64,000 nt of DNA from Halorussus salinus (GCF_004765815.2 NZ_SBIS02000012.1:1-64000), one strand, 5' to 3'. Shown: positions 17,576 through 25,776, numbered from the stretch's first letter. Numbers and translations are program-made. Notes: generated by a model not told the origin, from the letters alone.

Positions 17576-18496
17576 TTATCCGGCCACCTCGTCTGTTGCC
17601 GGACCCTCCGACTCACCGAGCGAATGCTCGCCCGGTAGATCGGCGTCGTCCGTGAGAACGACAACGTTCTCCTTGTACGTGAGGCCGTCCGCGGTGCGTT
17701 TCTTCTGGGTAGTGATGAGGCGGTGCTTGCTGAGTTCTCGCATCGCGTCAAGCGTCCGCCGCGCCAATTCTTGCGCATAGTTTTTCGAGACGCCCTCCTC
17801 GTTTGCGCGAATCCAGTCCGCAAGGTCCGAGGATTTCAGGTAGACGCGCCACCCGCTGCTGCCGGTGGTCCACAACTGATAACGGCCGGGATCGTCTCGT
17901 TCTCGCCACGCTTTCGCCGCTAATTCGTCTGGCTTCCGGTTGGTGACGCTCGCGAGCATTTCGTCATCATAGCGAGCAAGTCGCTGGATCGGGAGGAGGT
18001 CGGCCGTGGAGTGTGCGACTGCGCCGCCACGATTGAGTGCATCCTCCTCTCCAGGCAAGCGAGCATAGTGGTTGCCGTCGTCTTTCGTGACCCGCTCGAC
18101 GCGCTCGCCCTCGATGTCGAGCAGTTCGTCCATGATGTTCGGCTCGACGTTGTCATACTGGAGGTGTGCGCTTTTTTCGAGTTCTCGCGATTGGAGTTCC
18201 GCGATCATCGACCGCGTTCCGTTCGCCTTCGCTTCCAGCGCGCTCAGGCGCGCATCGTGTTCGCCTTCGACTGTCTCCGCTACGTTTGCGAGTCGCGCTT
18301 CGGCTTCCCGGCGTGCGTCACGTTCGTTGGCTAGTTCGTCGCGGAGGTCGTCTACCTCGGCTTCGAGGTCGGCGATCTGTTCGTGGAGGTCCGCGGTTGC
18401 TTGCTGGATGCGTTGTTCGACGAGTTCATCGAGCTGGTCGGGGAGTACTTGTTCGGTCGGGGTGTGCGATTCGTCGGTGGGGGTGTCGGTGGTCAT
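17576..18496 (-). CDS. Coiled-coil plus winged-helix plasmid protein (306 aa)
   Basis: Residues 20-105 form a long coiled coil (LDELVEQRIQQATADLHEQIADLEAEVDDLRDEL and onward). Residues 120-200 are a basic/aromatic linker region. Residues 200-285 (GRYQLWTTGSSGWRVYLKSSDLADWI, ELARRTLDAMRELSKHRLITTQKK, YKENVVVL) look like a winged helix with a beta wing. Such proteins recur on haloarchaeal plasmids and are thought to bind DNA; a partition or replication role is inference. It lies downstream of the second PadR operon, separated by a strong hairpin at 18573-18619. Confidence 0.6.
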   Translation of the reverse strand: MTTDTPTDESHTPTEQVLPDQLDELVEQRIQQATADLHEQIADLEAEVDDLRDELANERDARREAEARLANVAETVEGEHDARLSALEAKANGTRSMIAELQSRELEKSAHLQYDNVEPNIMDELLDIEGERVERVTKDDGNHYARLPGEEDALNRGGAVAHSTADLLPIQRLARYDDEMLASVTNRKPDELAAKAWRERDDPGRYQLWTTGSSGWRVYLKSSDLADWIRANEEGVSKNYAQELARRTLDAMRELSKHRLITTQKKRTADGLTYKENVVVLTDDADLPGEHSLGESEGPATDEVAG

Positions 18497-18572
18497 GGGT
18501 TCTCGGGGAGGTTCGGTGATAGTTGGATGGCGATACCGCTAGGCGTGCATGCGCGCGAACGGACGAACAAGG

Positions 18573-18619
18573 GCCGACTGAGCTACCCGCGGGATTGCCC
18601 GCGGAGACACTCAGTCGGC
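18573..18619 (-). terminator. Strong hairpin at the end of the second PadR operon
   Basis: GCCGACTGAG (18573-18582) pairs with CTCAGTCGGC (18610-18619), and inside it CCGCGGG pairs with CCCGCGG. The hairpin overlaps the last codons and stop of the PadR gene ending at 18583, before the next minus-strand gene. It could be a terminator, an RNA-stability element or a protein-binding dyad; there is no long T-tract. Confidence 0.5.
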
Positions 18620-18972
18620 GGATTCACGAGGAGTTCCGTCTCAGGTATGTCGATATCGAGCGAGGTAGCGTTCCGCACGAACAACTGCGCAACTAGGCTT
18701 TCGCCCTCCTCGGTGAGGTTGCAGGTGAATCCACGGGCGTCCTCCGGGTGATCGGTCTTCGTGATGAAGCCTCGCTCGACGAGTTCGTTGAGCCGCGGGT
18801 AGAACTGGCCGCCCTCGGTGTTGGTCTGGCCGAGTGTTTCGAGTTCCTCCATGACATCCGTCCCAACCGGGGTGTCGTTCGCTTGGTTCGCGCGGTAGGC
18901 CGCGAGTAGGAGGTCGCGTTTATAGCTCGTGAGATCGGCCGCCATCTCCGTTATTGAGCGAGACGAATTCAT
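18583..18972 (-). CDS. PadR-like regulator, second operon last gene
   Basis: A 129-residue paralog of the protein at 2922-3299, with the same core: LTSYKRDLLLAAYRAN, VMEELETLGQTNTEGGQFYPRLNELVERGFITK, DARGFTCNLTEEG. Its start overlaps the stop of the 53-residue zinc protein (ATGA). The C-terminal tail differs. PadR-type winged-helix repressors usually act as dimers on their own promoters; here it probably controls this plasmid module. Confidence 0.78.
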   Translation of the reverse strand: MNSSRSITEMAADLTSYKRDLLLAAYRANQANDTPVGTDVMEELETLGQTNTEGGQFYPRLNELVERGFITKTDHPEDARGFTCNLTEEGESLVAQLFVRNATSLDIDIPETELLVNPPTECLRGQSRG

Positions 18973-19130
18973 CGACGGTCACCTCCCGTGCGAGCAGTAA
19001 ATTCCGTGGGTAGGGTGCAACCACAGGGCTGGAGGGTGTGTTCCGTGGGACTATCGGCAGTGATCGCGGAAATCTTCGAATTACAGCACGGACACTCACC
19101 ATCCTCAAGCGTCGTCGTGACACTACTCAT
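18969..19130 (-). CDS. Small zinc-finger protein (53 aa)
   Basis: Start chosen at ATG 19130 (MSSVTTTLEDGECPCC), which overlaps the stop of the preceding gene by ATGA; a longer frame from 19250 has unlikely composition. CPCC near residues 13-16 and CGC near residues 37-39 could bind one zinc ion. It has no counterpart in the 2.2-3.3 kb operon, so the two operons differ by an inserted or lost gene. Confidence 0.6.
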   Translation of the reverse strand: MSSVTTTLEDGECPCCNSKISAITADSPTEHTLQPCGCTLPTEFTARTGGDRR

Positions 19131-19519
19131 TGGTCGGTCACCTCCTCGTTCGCACGGCGGATCCGCTGGCAGAACTGGCAGGGTGCGTACCGCTGGTCTT
19201 GAGCGTCGGCGCGGGCGAGTTGTGTGAGGTCGTCGTGGTCCACCGGGCACAGCGGGGTATCGTCGTGGTCGGTCTCGTGGTAGGCGTACGTATTCGTCCG
19301 ATTCGTCGTCCGGACGAGAACGGTGTCACTTGCGGGAAACGTATCCTGTTCGGTGCGGCGATCAAGTTCCTCGCGCGTCGGGTCAGCAACCGTCTCCGGG
19401 TCCGGACACGTATGGCTCGACAGCTGGACCGTCGGCGTTCCGCACTCGTCGCACACATCGAACGTCTCGGGAATAGCTTCCGTGAGGTCCGGCCCGAACT
19501 TTTCGGTGGCTTGCGTCAT
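19127..19519 (-). CDS. Small zinc-binding protein, second operon
   Basis: A 130-residue paralog of the protein at 2527-2922: FGPDLTEAIPETFDVCDECGTP, VQLSSHTCPDPETVADP, RYAPCQFCQRIRRANEE. The conserved Cys/His set suggests two zinc sites. Coupled to both neighbours by 4-base overlaps. Conservation of gene order and overlaps in two inverted copies indicates that the proteins work together. Confidence 0.75.
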   Translation of the reverse strand: MTQATEKFGPDLTEAIPETFDVCDECGTPTVQLSSHTCPDPETVADPTREELDRRTEQDTFPASDTVLVRTTNRTNTYAYHETDHDDTPLCPVDHDDLTQLARADAQDQRYAPCQFCQRIRRANEEVTDQ

Positions 19520-19887
19520 GACTCGCCCTCCTGTTCGAAGGCGTCCGTTTGGCTCGGGGCAGAATCGGACTCAAGTTCGATGCCGGTCTGTTCTGCACGT
19601 CGGCGCGCGAATGTATTCAGCAGGGTGCGGGCTTGCTCAGTCGTCGCATACTCGTTCGTCCGGCCATCGCGTTCGGCCTTCTCCAGCAACCCGCGCTCAA
19701 CGTGTTTATCGAGATTTTGGTAGAGTCGCGAATGATTAATCTCCTCGGGGTACTCGGCGTCAAGGTAGGACTTGACCGCGAGGCCCTTCGGTGGACTGTC
19801 CTGGCGTTCGAGCGCGCGGACCGCAAACAAGAGATCGCGCTCAAACGCACGGAGGTCCGCGACCGACCAAGAGGAGTCCGCGCTCAT
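19516..19887 (-). CDS. PadR-like regulator, second operon first gene
   Basis: A 123-residue paralog of 2204-2530 (VADLRAFERDLLFAVRALE, NHSRLYQNLDKHVERGLLEK, DGRTNEYATTEQARTLL). It extends about 20 residues further at the C-terminus. ATG 19887 is preceded by GAGAGGAG-like sequence at the end of a hairpin-containing leader that resembles the leader at 1990-2203. Confidence 0.78.
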   Translation of the reverse strand: MSADSSWSVADLRAFERDLLFAVRALERQDSPPKGLAVKSYLDAEYPEEINHSRLYQNLDKHVERGLLEKAERDGRTNEYATTEQARTLLNTFARRRAEQTGIELESDSAPSQTDAFEQEGES

Positions 19888-20180
19888 CGCGGGACTCCTC
19901 TCGTCGTCAGGGTAGTTGCGAAGCTAGTCGCTGGTCGTGCGGGACATTCAAGTCCCGTCTGAGTATAGGCGAACATGCGGTTCGTTTCTTCGAACGACCG
20001 CACGACGGGTCCGTGCGCCATCACGGATCCACTTCTGAGAGTCCGTCGATTGGTCGTTAGTTCCATCTCAACAGGACTAACTAATAAAACTAATCATTAA
20101 TCCATGTTCTGAGAACACTAATTCATTATTTGCGTGTAAGAGTCGGCGTCGTTATCCCTCGGTCGTTGCACGCTATCCAC
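19888..20180. promoter_or_regulatory. Divergent promoter region with leader and operator-like repeats
   Basis: On the minus strand, GACGGGACTTGAATGTCCCGCACGACC-like sequence (around 19935-19965) corresponds to the GGGACTTGAATCCCCCGCACGAC hairpin of the first locus, so the leader hairpin is conserved in both operons. Between 20060 and 20125 lies an AT-rich block with repeated ACTAA units (AGGACTAACTAATAAAACTAA) and the palindrome GTTCTGAGAAC at 20106-20116. This is a likely operator shared by the divergent winged-helix genes. Confidence 0.55.
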
Positions 20181-20438
20181 ATGCGCCAGCGTCCCGACTG
20201 GATGAGTCCCACGGATGATCTTATCCTCCAAACGCTGGCAGATTCCGATCTCGTTCTCACACCTGCAGTACTCGCATACAATCTAGATATTAGCAGAGAT
20301 CACGTTAACCGACGACTCTCAAAATTTGTTGAGGCTGGGTTGGTCAATCGTCCTGACAGAGGTTACTATATCCTTAGCGAAACTGGCGAGCAGTACCTCA
20401 CAGGCGACCTTGATGCGAGTGAGCTAGAAGACGAATAA
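20181..20438 (+). CDS. Winged-helix regulator (phiH1-repressor type)
   Basis: An 85-residue protein starting MRQRPDWMSPTDDLILQTL. The pattern LTPAVLAYNLDISRDHVNRRLSKFVEAGLVNRPDRGYYILSETGEQYLTGDL is the short winged helix found in haloarchaeal virus and plasmid repressors. Start chosen at ATG 20181 because the longer frame from 20130 lacks support. Divergent from the second PadR operon and followed after one base by a paralog. Confidence 0.75.
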   Translation: MRQRPDWMSPTDDLILQTLADSDLVLTPAVLAYNLDISRDHVNRRLSKFVEAGLVNRPDRGYYILSETGEQYLTGDLDASELEDE

Positions 20439-20439
20439 A

Positions 20440-20736
20440 ATGCGCCCGCGGGTCTCATGGATGAGCGGCCCAGACGATACTATTCTCGAATTCTATGCGG
20501 AGAAAGATCTCACCACAACTCCCAAAACAGTCCATTATAATCTCGCCAATCGATACGGGTTTCTTGATATCTCGTATGGCCACCTCAAACGACGCATGCG
20601 GACCTTAGCCGACCACGGCCTCCTTACCAAGGTAGATGGAATGCGCGGCGGCTACGAACTCACCGACAAGGGCCAGAAGTATCTCGCGGGCGGATCTCGA
20701 TGCCAAAGAACTGGAAAACGACGAGGAGTAGCGTGA
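20440..20736 (+). CDS. Second winged-helix regulator, with a shifted C-terminus
   Basis: Paralog of the preceding gene: MRPRVSWMSGPDDTILEFY, FLDISYGHLKRRMRTLADHGLLTK, GGYELTDKGQKYLAG. After YLAG the annotated frame reads SRCQRTGKRRGVA, but the next frame gives ADLDAKELENDEE followed by TAG at 20729-20731. That matches the DLDASELEDE end of its neighbour. A one-base insertion near 20690 has therefore replaced the native tail. The DNA-binding part is intact. Confidence 0.65.
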   Translation: MRPRVSWMSGPDDTILEFYAEKDLTTTPKTVHYNLANRYGFLDISYGHLKRRMRTLADHGLLTKVDGMRGGYELTDKGQKYLAGGSRCQRTGKRRGVA

Positions 20737-20760
20737 TGGTCAGTCAGTTTATCTTCGGGG

Positions 20761-21546
20761 TTAGTCTCTTTTCTTTAGATTATTTATATGTTCCTTGTAT
20801 TTTTTGTACTCGGATTCAACAATACGTCCTCTGTCTATAACTACGTAGCTTTGTTCCCAAAGCCGTTTGTAGTACTGTCCCCACTGATCATTCAATTCCT
20901 CTGAACGGATATATGAATCACGAGGATACGTCGATTCACGTTGCTCTCCGACGGCCACAAAATATGCACTTTCGTCGTCTATCAGTTGAACGGCAATATG
21001 TTCATTCAGGTCCTTTTCAGGTTTGTTATCTGGTAAACAAGCCAAAGAAAAGTTCCCGTCACCCTTATGAGTCTCTACCAACTCCTCTACCCACTCTTCC
21101 ATCTCTGGAATTGCCCTGATTAGACGACGAAATTGTGCATCTGAAGATTTTGTCACCCTTTCGATTTCCCTATAATAGTTTATTTTATTTTCATTGGCGC
21201 TATCGAGAGGGCTTTTATTATCAAAATAACTAATAAAGACCTGATGTTTAGCGGATCGCACTTTCTGTAGAAAGTGAGAATAGAAATTTGGCTCTCTTAT
21301 TGGATCAACTATTGATTCATTTTTAGTAGACTTTCTAACCTTCTCTAAACTTTTATCGATGTCATTCAGCCTTCTTTTAAGAAATTCATGTGTTGTCGCT
21401 ATTTGAACGACTAAGAGACTTATAAATGCGCCTAGAAGGGTATTTGTACTCCATCCTGTGAATATAGTCAACAATGTCACTATTACAGCCAATATAAAAG
21501 TAATAACGTACGATAGGTGCCGTGTACTCAGTTGCCATAAACTCAT
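20761..21546 (-). CDS. Membrane-anchored protein of the AT-rich island, paralog 1
   Basis: A 261-residue protein with two N-terminal membrane helices (residues about 12-30 and 36-52), a short coiled coil (FLKRRLNDIDKSLEKVRK), then a cytoplasmic domain of about 180 residues. Key phrases are HQVFISYFDNKSPL, FRRLIRAIPEMEEWVEEL, FSLACLPDN, YFVAVGEQR and QYYKRLWEQS. The soluble domain is shared with 23165-23992. The layout (small membrane anchor plus sensor/effector domain) is common in defence systems, but no known family could be assigned. DNA markedly AT-rich; acquired. Confidence 0.65.
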   Translation of the reverse strand: MSLWQLSTRHLSYVITFILAVIVTLLTIFTGWSTNTLLGAFISLLVVQIATTHEFLKRRLNDIDKSLEKVRKSTKNESIVDPIREPNFYSHFLQKVRSAKHQVFISYFDNKSPLDSANENKINYYREIERVTKSSDAQFRRLIRAIPEMEEWVEELVETHKGDGNFSLACLPDNKPEKDLNEHIAVQLIDDESAYFVAVGEQRESTYPRDSYIRSEELNDQWGQYYKRLWEQSYVVIDRGRIVESEYKKYKEHINNLKKRD

Positions 21547-21638
21547 TGTATACTATATGTATGATGGTTATATGCTGACTTATTAAACTTCTTAAATAGA
21601 AAGTATTTTTTACTAAGGTATGATTTTCATTATCTGCA

Positions 21639-23168
21639 ATGGTTAAGAGACAAGTTAAAAGAAAAAGAAATGACATAATCCTGCTTTCGATTGACCCTCA
21701 ATTTTCTGAGGAAATATTCTCGGGTAAAAAAGAGTACGAATTTCGGAAACCAAGTCTCCCCAAAGACTTGTCGTATGTAGTGCTGATGGAGAACGGGTAC
21801 CGACATATTGTTGGCGGTTTTAGCGTTGGCAGCGTTTATGAGGGAGAAATTGCTTCCCTTTGGGAAAATTTTGGCAAAGATATATCCGTCAAAGATCGGT
21901 TTATGTCCTATTTCGAAGGTTGGGAAACAGGATTAGCAATAGAAGTTGATGAGATTGATAAATTTGAGGAACCTATTTCTGTAGAGGATATTACTAAAGT
22001 AGATGATGAATTAAAGGTCCCCAACCAATTCTCATTCATTTATTTAACGGACCGTTCTCTCCGTCTCTTGGCAGAACACAGTAATTTAATAGGTGACTTC
22101 CTCCCCAACACTACGCTATATGATTGGATAGATGGCAAAGAAAAAGAAGGAGAGTCTGAGTTAGATTTTCGCCTGATGGTTCCGGAAGAGGAAGATCAAT
22201 TCCGGAAATTATTCTCCGAGTCGCCAGTTCCTTCTGAGTACGCTGATATCACCGACTCCTTTATCGATCATATAGTCCAAACGCATGAGGAAGGAGAAGA
22301 TCCATACGGATACTTCACTAAGAAGAAGGAAATCTATACTCTCCTAGTAGATAATCAAGTAGCGGGCTTTAGTGTTACAACTTGGAAGAGAGGAGGAAGC
22401 GTTAAATATGGTCCTACCATGTTGAAAACGGAATATCGAGGAAGAGGATTGGGGCCACAATTTCGAGAACGCTTGGATAAGAAACTGAAAGAGAAAAATG
22501 TACGGAAAACATACTCTACCATTCCGGAAACTGCCCATCAGGTACTAACTTATCTTCTTAAATCTGGGTACAAAACGGAAGCTCACATGATCAATCAGTA
22601 TTCTGAAGACCATAGTGAATTGGTATGTGGTAAATTATTACGATCTGGCTCTCCTCAAGCTAATATTCACCCAACAAGAGAGTCAATAGAAGATTTAGAA
22701 TTTAGTATTGGCTCCTCCGAGTCAAATGAATTTGAGCAATTCATTCTTGAGTCTATGGAGCCTTGGTATAACGAGATTGATGACAGTTTCGTTAAGTCTG
22801 TTCAGAAAGCAGAAAATAGAGAGTTAGAGTCCGAATATCACAAAAAAGGAAAACGAGTCTATATTGGTGGGAAAAATGACCAAATCGAATGTGTGACCAT
22901 AGCGAGCTTAAAACGTGGAGGCGGCATTAAAATCAGCCCCTTCTTAACTCGTGTCACCGGTGAGAGTATTACAAAGTTCCTCGAGTTCGTAGAAAATGAT
23001 CTTAGAGAAGTCCAAGGGGCTCGAAAGCTCTATACTCATGTCCCACTCCTTGATTCTGAACTTCTGTCGTTCTTTACCCGCAATGGCTACGGAAGAGAAG
23101 GACTTATCCGAGAGCCCTACAAGGAAGGAATTGATATGGTTTTCTTAGGAAAGTTCTTAGATTCATGA
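21639..23168 (+). CDS. ASCH-GNAT-GNAT fusion protein (509 aa)
   Basis: Residues 13-120 look like an ASCH/PUA-like RNA-binding domain (LLSIDPQFSEEIFSGKKEYEFRK...IVGGFSVGSVYEG...GLAIEVDEIDKF). Residues about 150-335 form a GNAT acetyltransferase with the acetyl-CoA loop EYRGRGLGPQFRERL. Residues about 350-509 repeat the GNAT layout (CVTIASLKRGGGIKISPFL, ...LLSFFTRNGYG...MVFLGKFL) but lack the RGxG loop, so this half may be inactive. Overlaps the next gene by ATGA. A nucleic-acid- or tRNA-directed acetyltransferase is a reasonable inference. Confidence 0.65.
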   Translation: MVKRQVKRKRNDIILLSIDPQFSEEIFSGKKEYEFRKPSLPKDLSYVVLMENGYRHIVGGFSVGSVYEGEIASLWENFGKDISVKDRFMSYFEGWETGLAIEVDEIDKFEEPISVEDITKVDDELKVPNQFSFIYLTDRSLRLLAEHSNLIGDFLPNTTLYDWIDGKEKEGESELDFRLMVPEEEDQFRKLFSESPVPSEYADITDSFIDHIVQTHEEGEDPYGYFTKKKEIYTLLVDNQVAGFSVTTWKRGGSVKYGPTMLKTEYRGRGLGPQFRERLDKKLKEKNVRKTYSTIPETAHQVLTYLLKSGYKTEAHMINQYSEDHSELVCGKLLRSGSPQANIHPTRESIEDLEFSIGSSESNEFEQFILESMEPWYNEIDDSFVKSVQKAENRELESEYHKKGKRVYIGGKNDQIECVTIASLKRGGGIKISPFLTRVTGESITKFLEFVENDLREVQGARKLYTHVPLLDSELLSFFTRNGYGREGLIREPYKEGIDMVFLGKFLDS

Positions 23169-23992
23169 GTGATTACGCCTTGAGCAACTGGACAAAAGCA
23201 CAATATTTCTGGGTAATTAATTTACTTGTCCCAGCCTTGGCTACTGTACTAACTCTTTTTACAGATATTGTCTCAGCTTCAGGTCTTATTGTTATATTCT
23301 CTAGCATCCTTCTCTTAGAACTCACGATTGCGTTTGATTACCTCCATACAAAAGTAGATAATATGGACAAAGAACACCAAGACCATTTTAAAAATATTAA
23401 CAGATTCGTAGAAAATCGGGCTTCGATAGAGGAGATATCAGAATGGAATTTTTATGATCGGTTTATGATTGATGTACGGAATGCAGACCGCCATGTTTAT
23501 ATTAGCTATTTCCACAATGAAAATCCCCTGAACAGCAATAACAATGATCAAAAAGAATATTATAACAAGATCGGAGAAATAACAAAAGAAAAAGCAGATG
23601 ACAATGTGGAATTTAAGCGACTCATTCGGGCCCTCCCCCAACATGAATCTTGGATAGAAAAAATGAAGGAAGAACACGAAGGCGACCGGAATTTCTCACT
23701 AGCTTGTATTCCAGATAATGAACCAGAAAAAGGCAATACAGCCTATATTCCAGTTCAGCTCATTGATCGTGATACTACATATTTTGTTGCTGTCGGTGAA
23801 CAACGAGAATTAGCGGAACCACGAGATACCTATGTTCAATCAAAGGAGTTGAATAAGCAATGGACTCGCTATTATGACCGACTCTGGAAAGACAGTTTTG
23901 AGATAATCAGTCGAGGTAAGGTTCAGCACGATGAAGTGGAAAAGTACGAGAAACATCTAGAGAAAATAGAAGGCTGTAATAAAAATGAGTGA
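23165..23992 (+). CDS. Membrane-anchored protein of the AT-rich island, paralog 2
   Basis: A 275-residue paralog of 20761-21546: two membrane helices (residues about 14-32 and 36-53), a coiled-coil linker, then the same soluble domain (HVYISYFHNENPL, FKRLIRALPQHESWIEKM, NFSLACIPDNEPEKG, YFVAVGEQREL, RYYDRLWKDS). Strict conservation of YFVAVGEQRE, LIRA, PDNxPEK and LW suggests a catalytic or ligand pocket. Coupled to the ASCH-GNAT gene and to the UDG-like gene by overlapping ends, so all three are one operon. Confidence 0.65.
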   Translation: MSDYALSNWTKAQYFWVINLLVPALATVLTLFTDIVSASGLIVIFSSILLLELTIAFDYLHTKVDNMDKEHQDHFKNINRFVENRASIEEISEWNFYDRFMIDVRNADRHVYISYFHNENPLNSNNNDQKEYYNKIGEITKEKADDNVEFKRLIRALPQHESWIEKMKEEHEGDRNFSLACIPDNEPEKGNTAYIPVQLIDRDTTYFVAVGEQRELAEPRDTYVQSKELNKQWTRYYDRLWKDSFEIISRGKVQHDEVEKYEKHLEKIEGCNKNE

Positions 23993-24785
23993 AAATAACC
24001 GATCTAACTCGTCGCTTTTTGAAGCAGAGACGGGAATCAGTAACTGTGATAACTTTGCAGAATGCTGTAGTTCTACCTCTTTAGAATTAGAGCGAAGTGA
24101 TATTCAGCCGGGTGATGAAAGACGCGGTAGTCGGAATCCTAGTGTCTTATTATTGACTGAGGCTCCAGATCAAAAATCAAGCGAAGGAACAGCATATAGC
24201 GGACCGACTAGTAGACGGATGATATCCTACTTTTACGATGAAGAATATGGGATTGGTATCAAGGGTGAACCACCAGATTCGTTCAGTGCTTTTCTCAACG
24301 AGAATGATTTTTATGCTACTTCTGCAATTAAATGCTTTGTTGGTGGCTCTGTATCCAAAGTAGGAGGTCATGTCGTCAGAAGCTGTAAACGTAAATTTTT
24401 ATCAAATCAAGTTGGTGCAATGAAAAATTTAGATTTGGTTATCACTATGGGTCGAGTTGCCACTGCCTCGATGTTGGATTCGACGAGTGACCCTTTAGAT
24501 ATACAACTCTCACAAATACTTGGACGTAGAGGAAGTGGAATCTTAACGAAGGAACACGGTCGTGATGTTCCTCTAGTTGCGTTCCCACACCCTTCAGGGC
24601 AGAATCCAATGGCTAATCCACCACTAATCAATTCAGATGACAACCGTAAACAGAGAAATAAGAAGATACATTTCAGAGACGCACTTATATTTGTAAGAGA
24701 TAAGTTAGAGAGAATGGGATACGATGTCCTGCAGGACTCTCCAGATTGTTGGGATTCGCCGGGAGGATTATCTGAGTTCTCTTAA
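23985..24785 (+). CDS. Uracil-DNA-glycosylase-superfamily protein
   Basis: A 266-residue protein with the order of motifs of family 4-like UDGs: VLLLTEAPDQKSSEGTAYSG (usually GEAPG...GxPFvG), YATSAIKCF (N-V-K-C-like), a helix after VVRSCKRKF, VITMGRVA, and FPHPSGQNP (H-P-S motif). Cysteines in NCDNFAECC and RSCKRK could hold an iron-sulphur cluster. The usual motif-1 glycine is Thr here (TEAPD), so its activity may differ. Encoded inside the AT-rich operon, it may recognise modified or uracil-containing foreign DNA, which is inference. Confidence 0.6.
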   Translation: MSENNRSNSSLFEAETGISNCDNFAECCSSTSLELERSDIQPGDERRGSRNPSVLLLTEAPDQKSSEGTAYSGPTSRRMISYFYDEEYGIGIKGEPPDSFSAFLNENDFYATSAIKCFVGGSVSKVGGHVVRSCKRKFLSNQVGAMKNLDLVITMGRVATASMLDSTSDPLDIQLSQILGRRGSGILTKEHGRDVPLVAFPHPSGQNPMANPPLINSDDNRKQRNKKIHFRDALIFVRDKLERMGYDVLQDSPDCWDSPGGLSEFS

Positions 24786-25498
24786 CCTAAAATAGAATCA
24801 ACAAATTCTACAGGGTTTACATAGTAGAAGTTCTGAGGAACAGTAAACGCACGCTCGTTCCCCGATTCTTGATATAGTTTAATTGGCGGGGTTATCGGTT
24901 CAACATCCCCAATAAAAATAGCAGTGCCGGAATCTTTCCCATCAAAATATTCCTTGAGTGATTTTCTCGTAGAGGGAGTCTGTTTTGCTCCGAGATCGAT
25001 TAGCTCCCAAACAGACCGCCTTTCGATTGACTCAATTTCAAAAACTGCAATTATTCCTTTCGTAGGCGCAGTTTCGTACAGGAATCCGACATCTGGAGGA
25101 TTCGTCTGATTGACATTAGTCCGCCGGAATTCTATTTTCTTACTACCGTCAAGTATGTCCTGACTGTGAGGTTTCTGTATCGGAAGAACAATTCCTTTTT
25201 CAGGTTCAGGTGAGATATTATGGATTGAACTGATTATTTCGCTCAGCTTTTGATTCTCACCTTTCCCAAGGCTATCGGGTTTCTTCCATAAAATGGAGTT
25301 CCCAACTTTGTTCGATTCTACTTTTCCGTCTTCCTCTAATTCACAAAGACGAGTATATGCGGTTCGTCGTGAACAACCTACAGTATCAGCGATAGTTCTT
25401 GTATCTGCAGCTTCTTGATTCTGTAGACAGACTAAGAACTTATCATCGTTGTAGACTGTCCGAAACTCGCCATCCTTACTACGTTGTTGCGGGGACAT
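24782..25498 (-). CDS. HTH-ASCH protein, likely regulator or RNA binder
   Basis: A 238-residue protein. Residues 12-80 are a helix-turn-helix (DTRTIADTVGCSRRTAYTRLCELEEDGKVE). Residues 105-238 are an ASCH-like domain (GIVLPIQKPHSQDILDGSKKIEFRR, GIIAVFEIESIERRSVWELI, SGTAIFIGDVEPI) that resembles the N-terminal domain of the 21639 protein. It is convergent with the UDG gene, the two overlapping by 4 bases at their 3' ends. Two ASCH proteins in one island suggest a shared RNA or nucleotide ligand. Confidence 0.65.
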   Translation of the reverse strand: MSPQQRSKDGEFRTVYNDDKFLVCLQNQEAADTRTIADTVGCSRRTAYTRLCELEEDGKVESNKVGNSILWKKPDSLGKGENQKLSEIISSIHNISPEPEKGIVLPIQKPHSQDILDGSKKIEFRRTNVNQTNPPDVGFLYETAPTKGIIAVFEIESIERRSVWELIDLGAKQTPSTRKSLKEYFDGKDSGTAIFIGDVEPITPPIKLYQESGNERAFTVPQNFYYVNPVEFVDSILG

Positions 25499-25776
25499 AA
25501 TCTAGGTACGTAACCGTCTCCTATGGAGGAGATGGTAGCCTAGCAACTTAAAACATGAGTTCTCCTTTAGAGATATCTCCATACTCTGGTCAATATAAAG
25601 GTGGGCAATAAGATTGGTTATTCTCCGGATGAGGATCAGAAGAGGGCTAACTCATTGTACTCCTACAACGCTCCACGGCCTTGCTCAGTCACGAGGGATA
25701 TCTTTACGGGACAATTATCGGTCTTACACTTCTCGATTCCGCCACGCTAAATGCTACAGACCAATCTGAATCGATG
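25499..25776. other. Promoter-side intergenic region after the AT-rich island
   Basis: About 280 bases between the HTH-ASCH start and the first downstream CTAACCAATG dyad. It includes the near-palindrome TAACCGTCTCCTATGGAGGAGATGG at about 25508-25532 (arms around CTCC/GGAG), which may be the operator of the HTH-ASCH gene. A 74-codon frame at 25681-25905 overlaps two dyads and is not credible. Confidence 0.35.
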
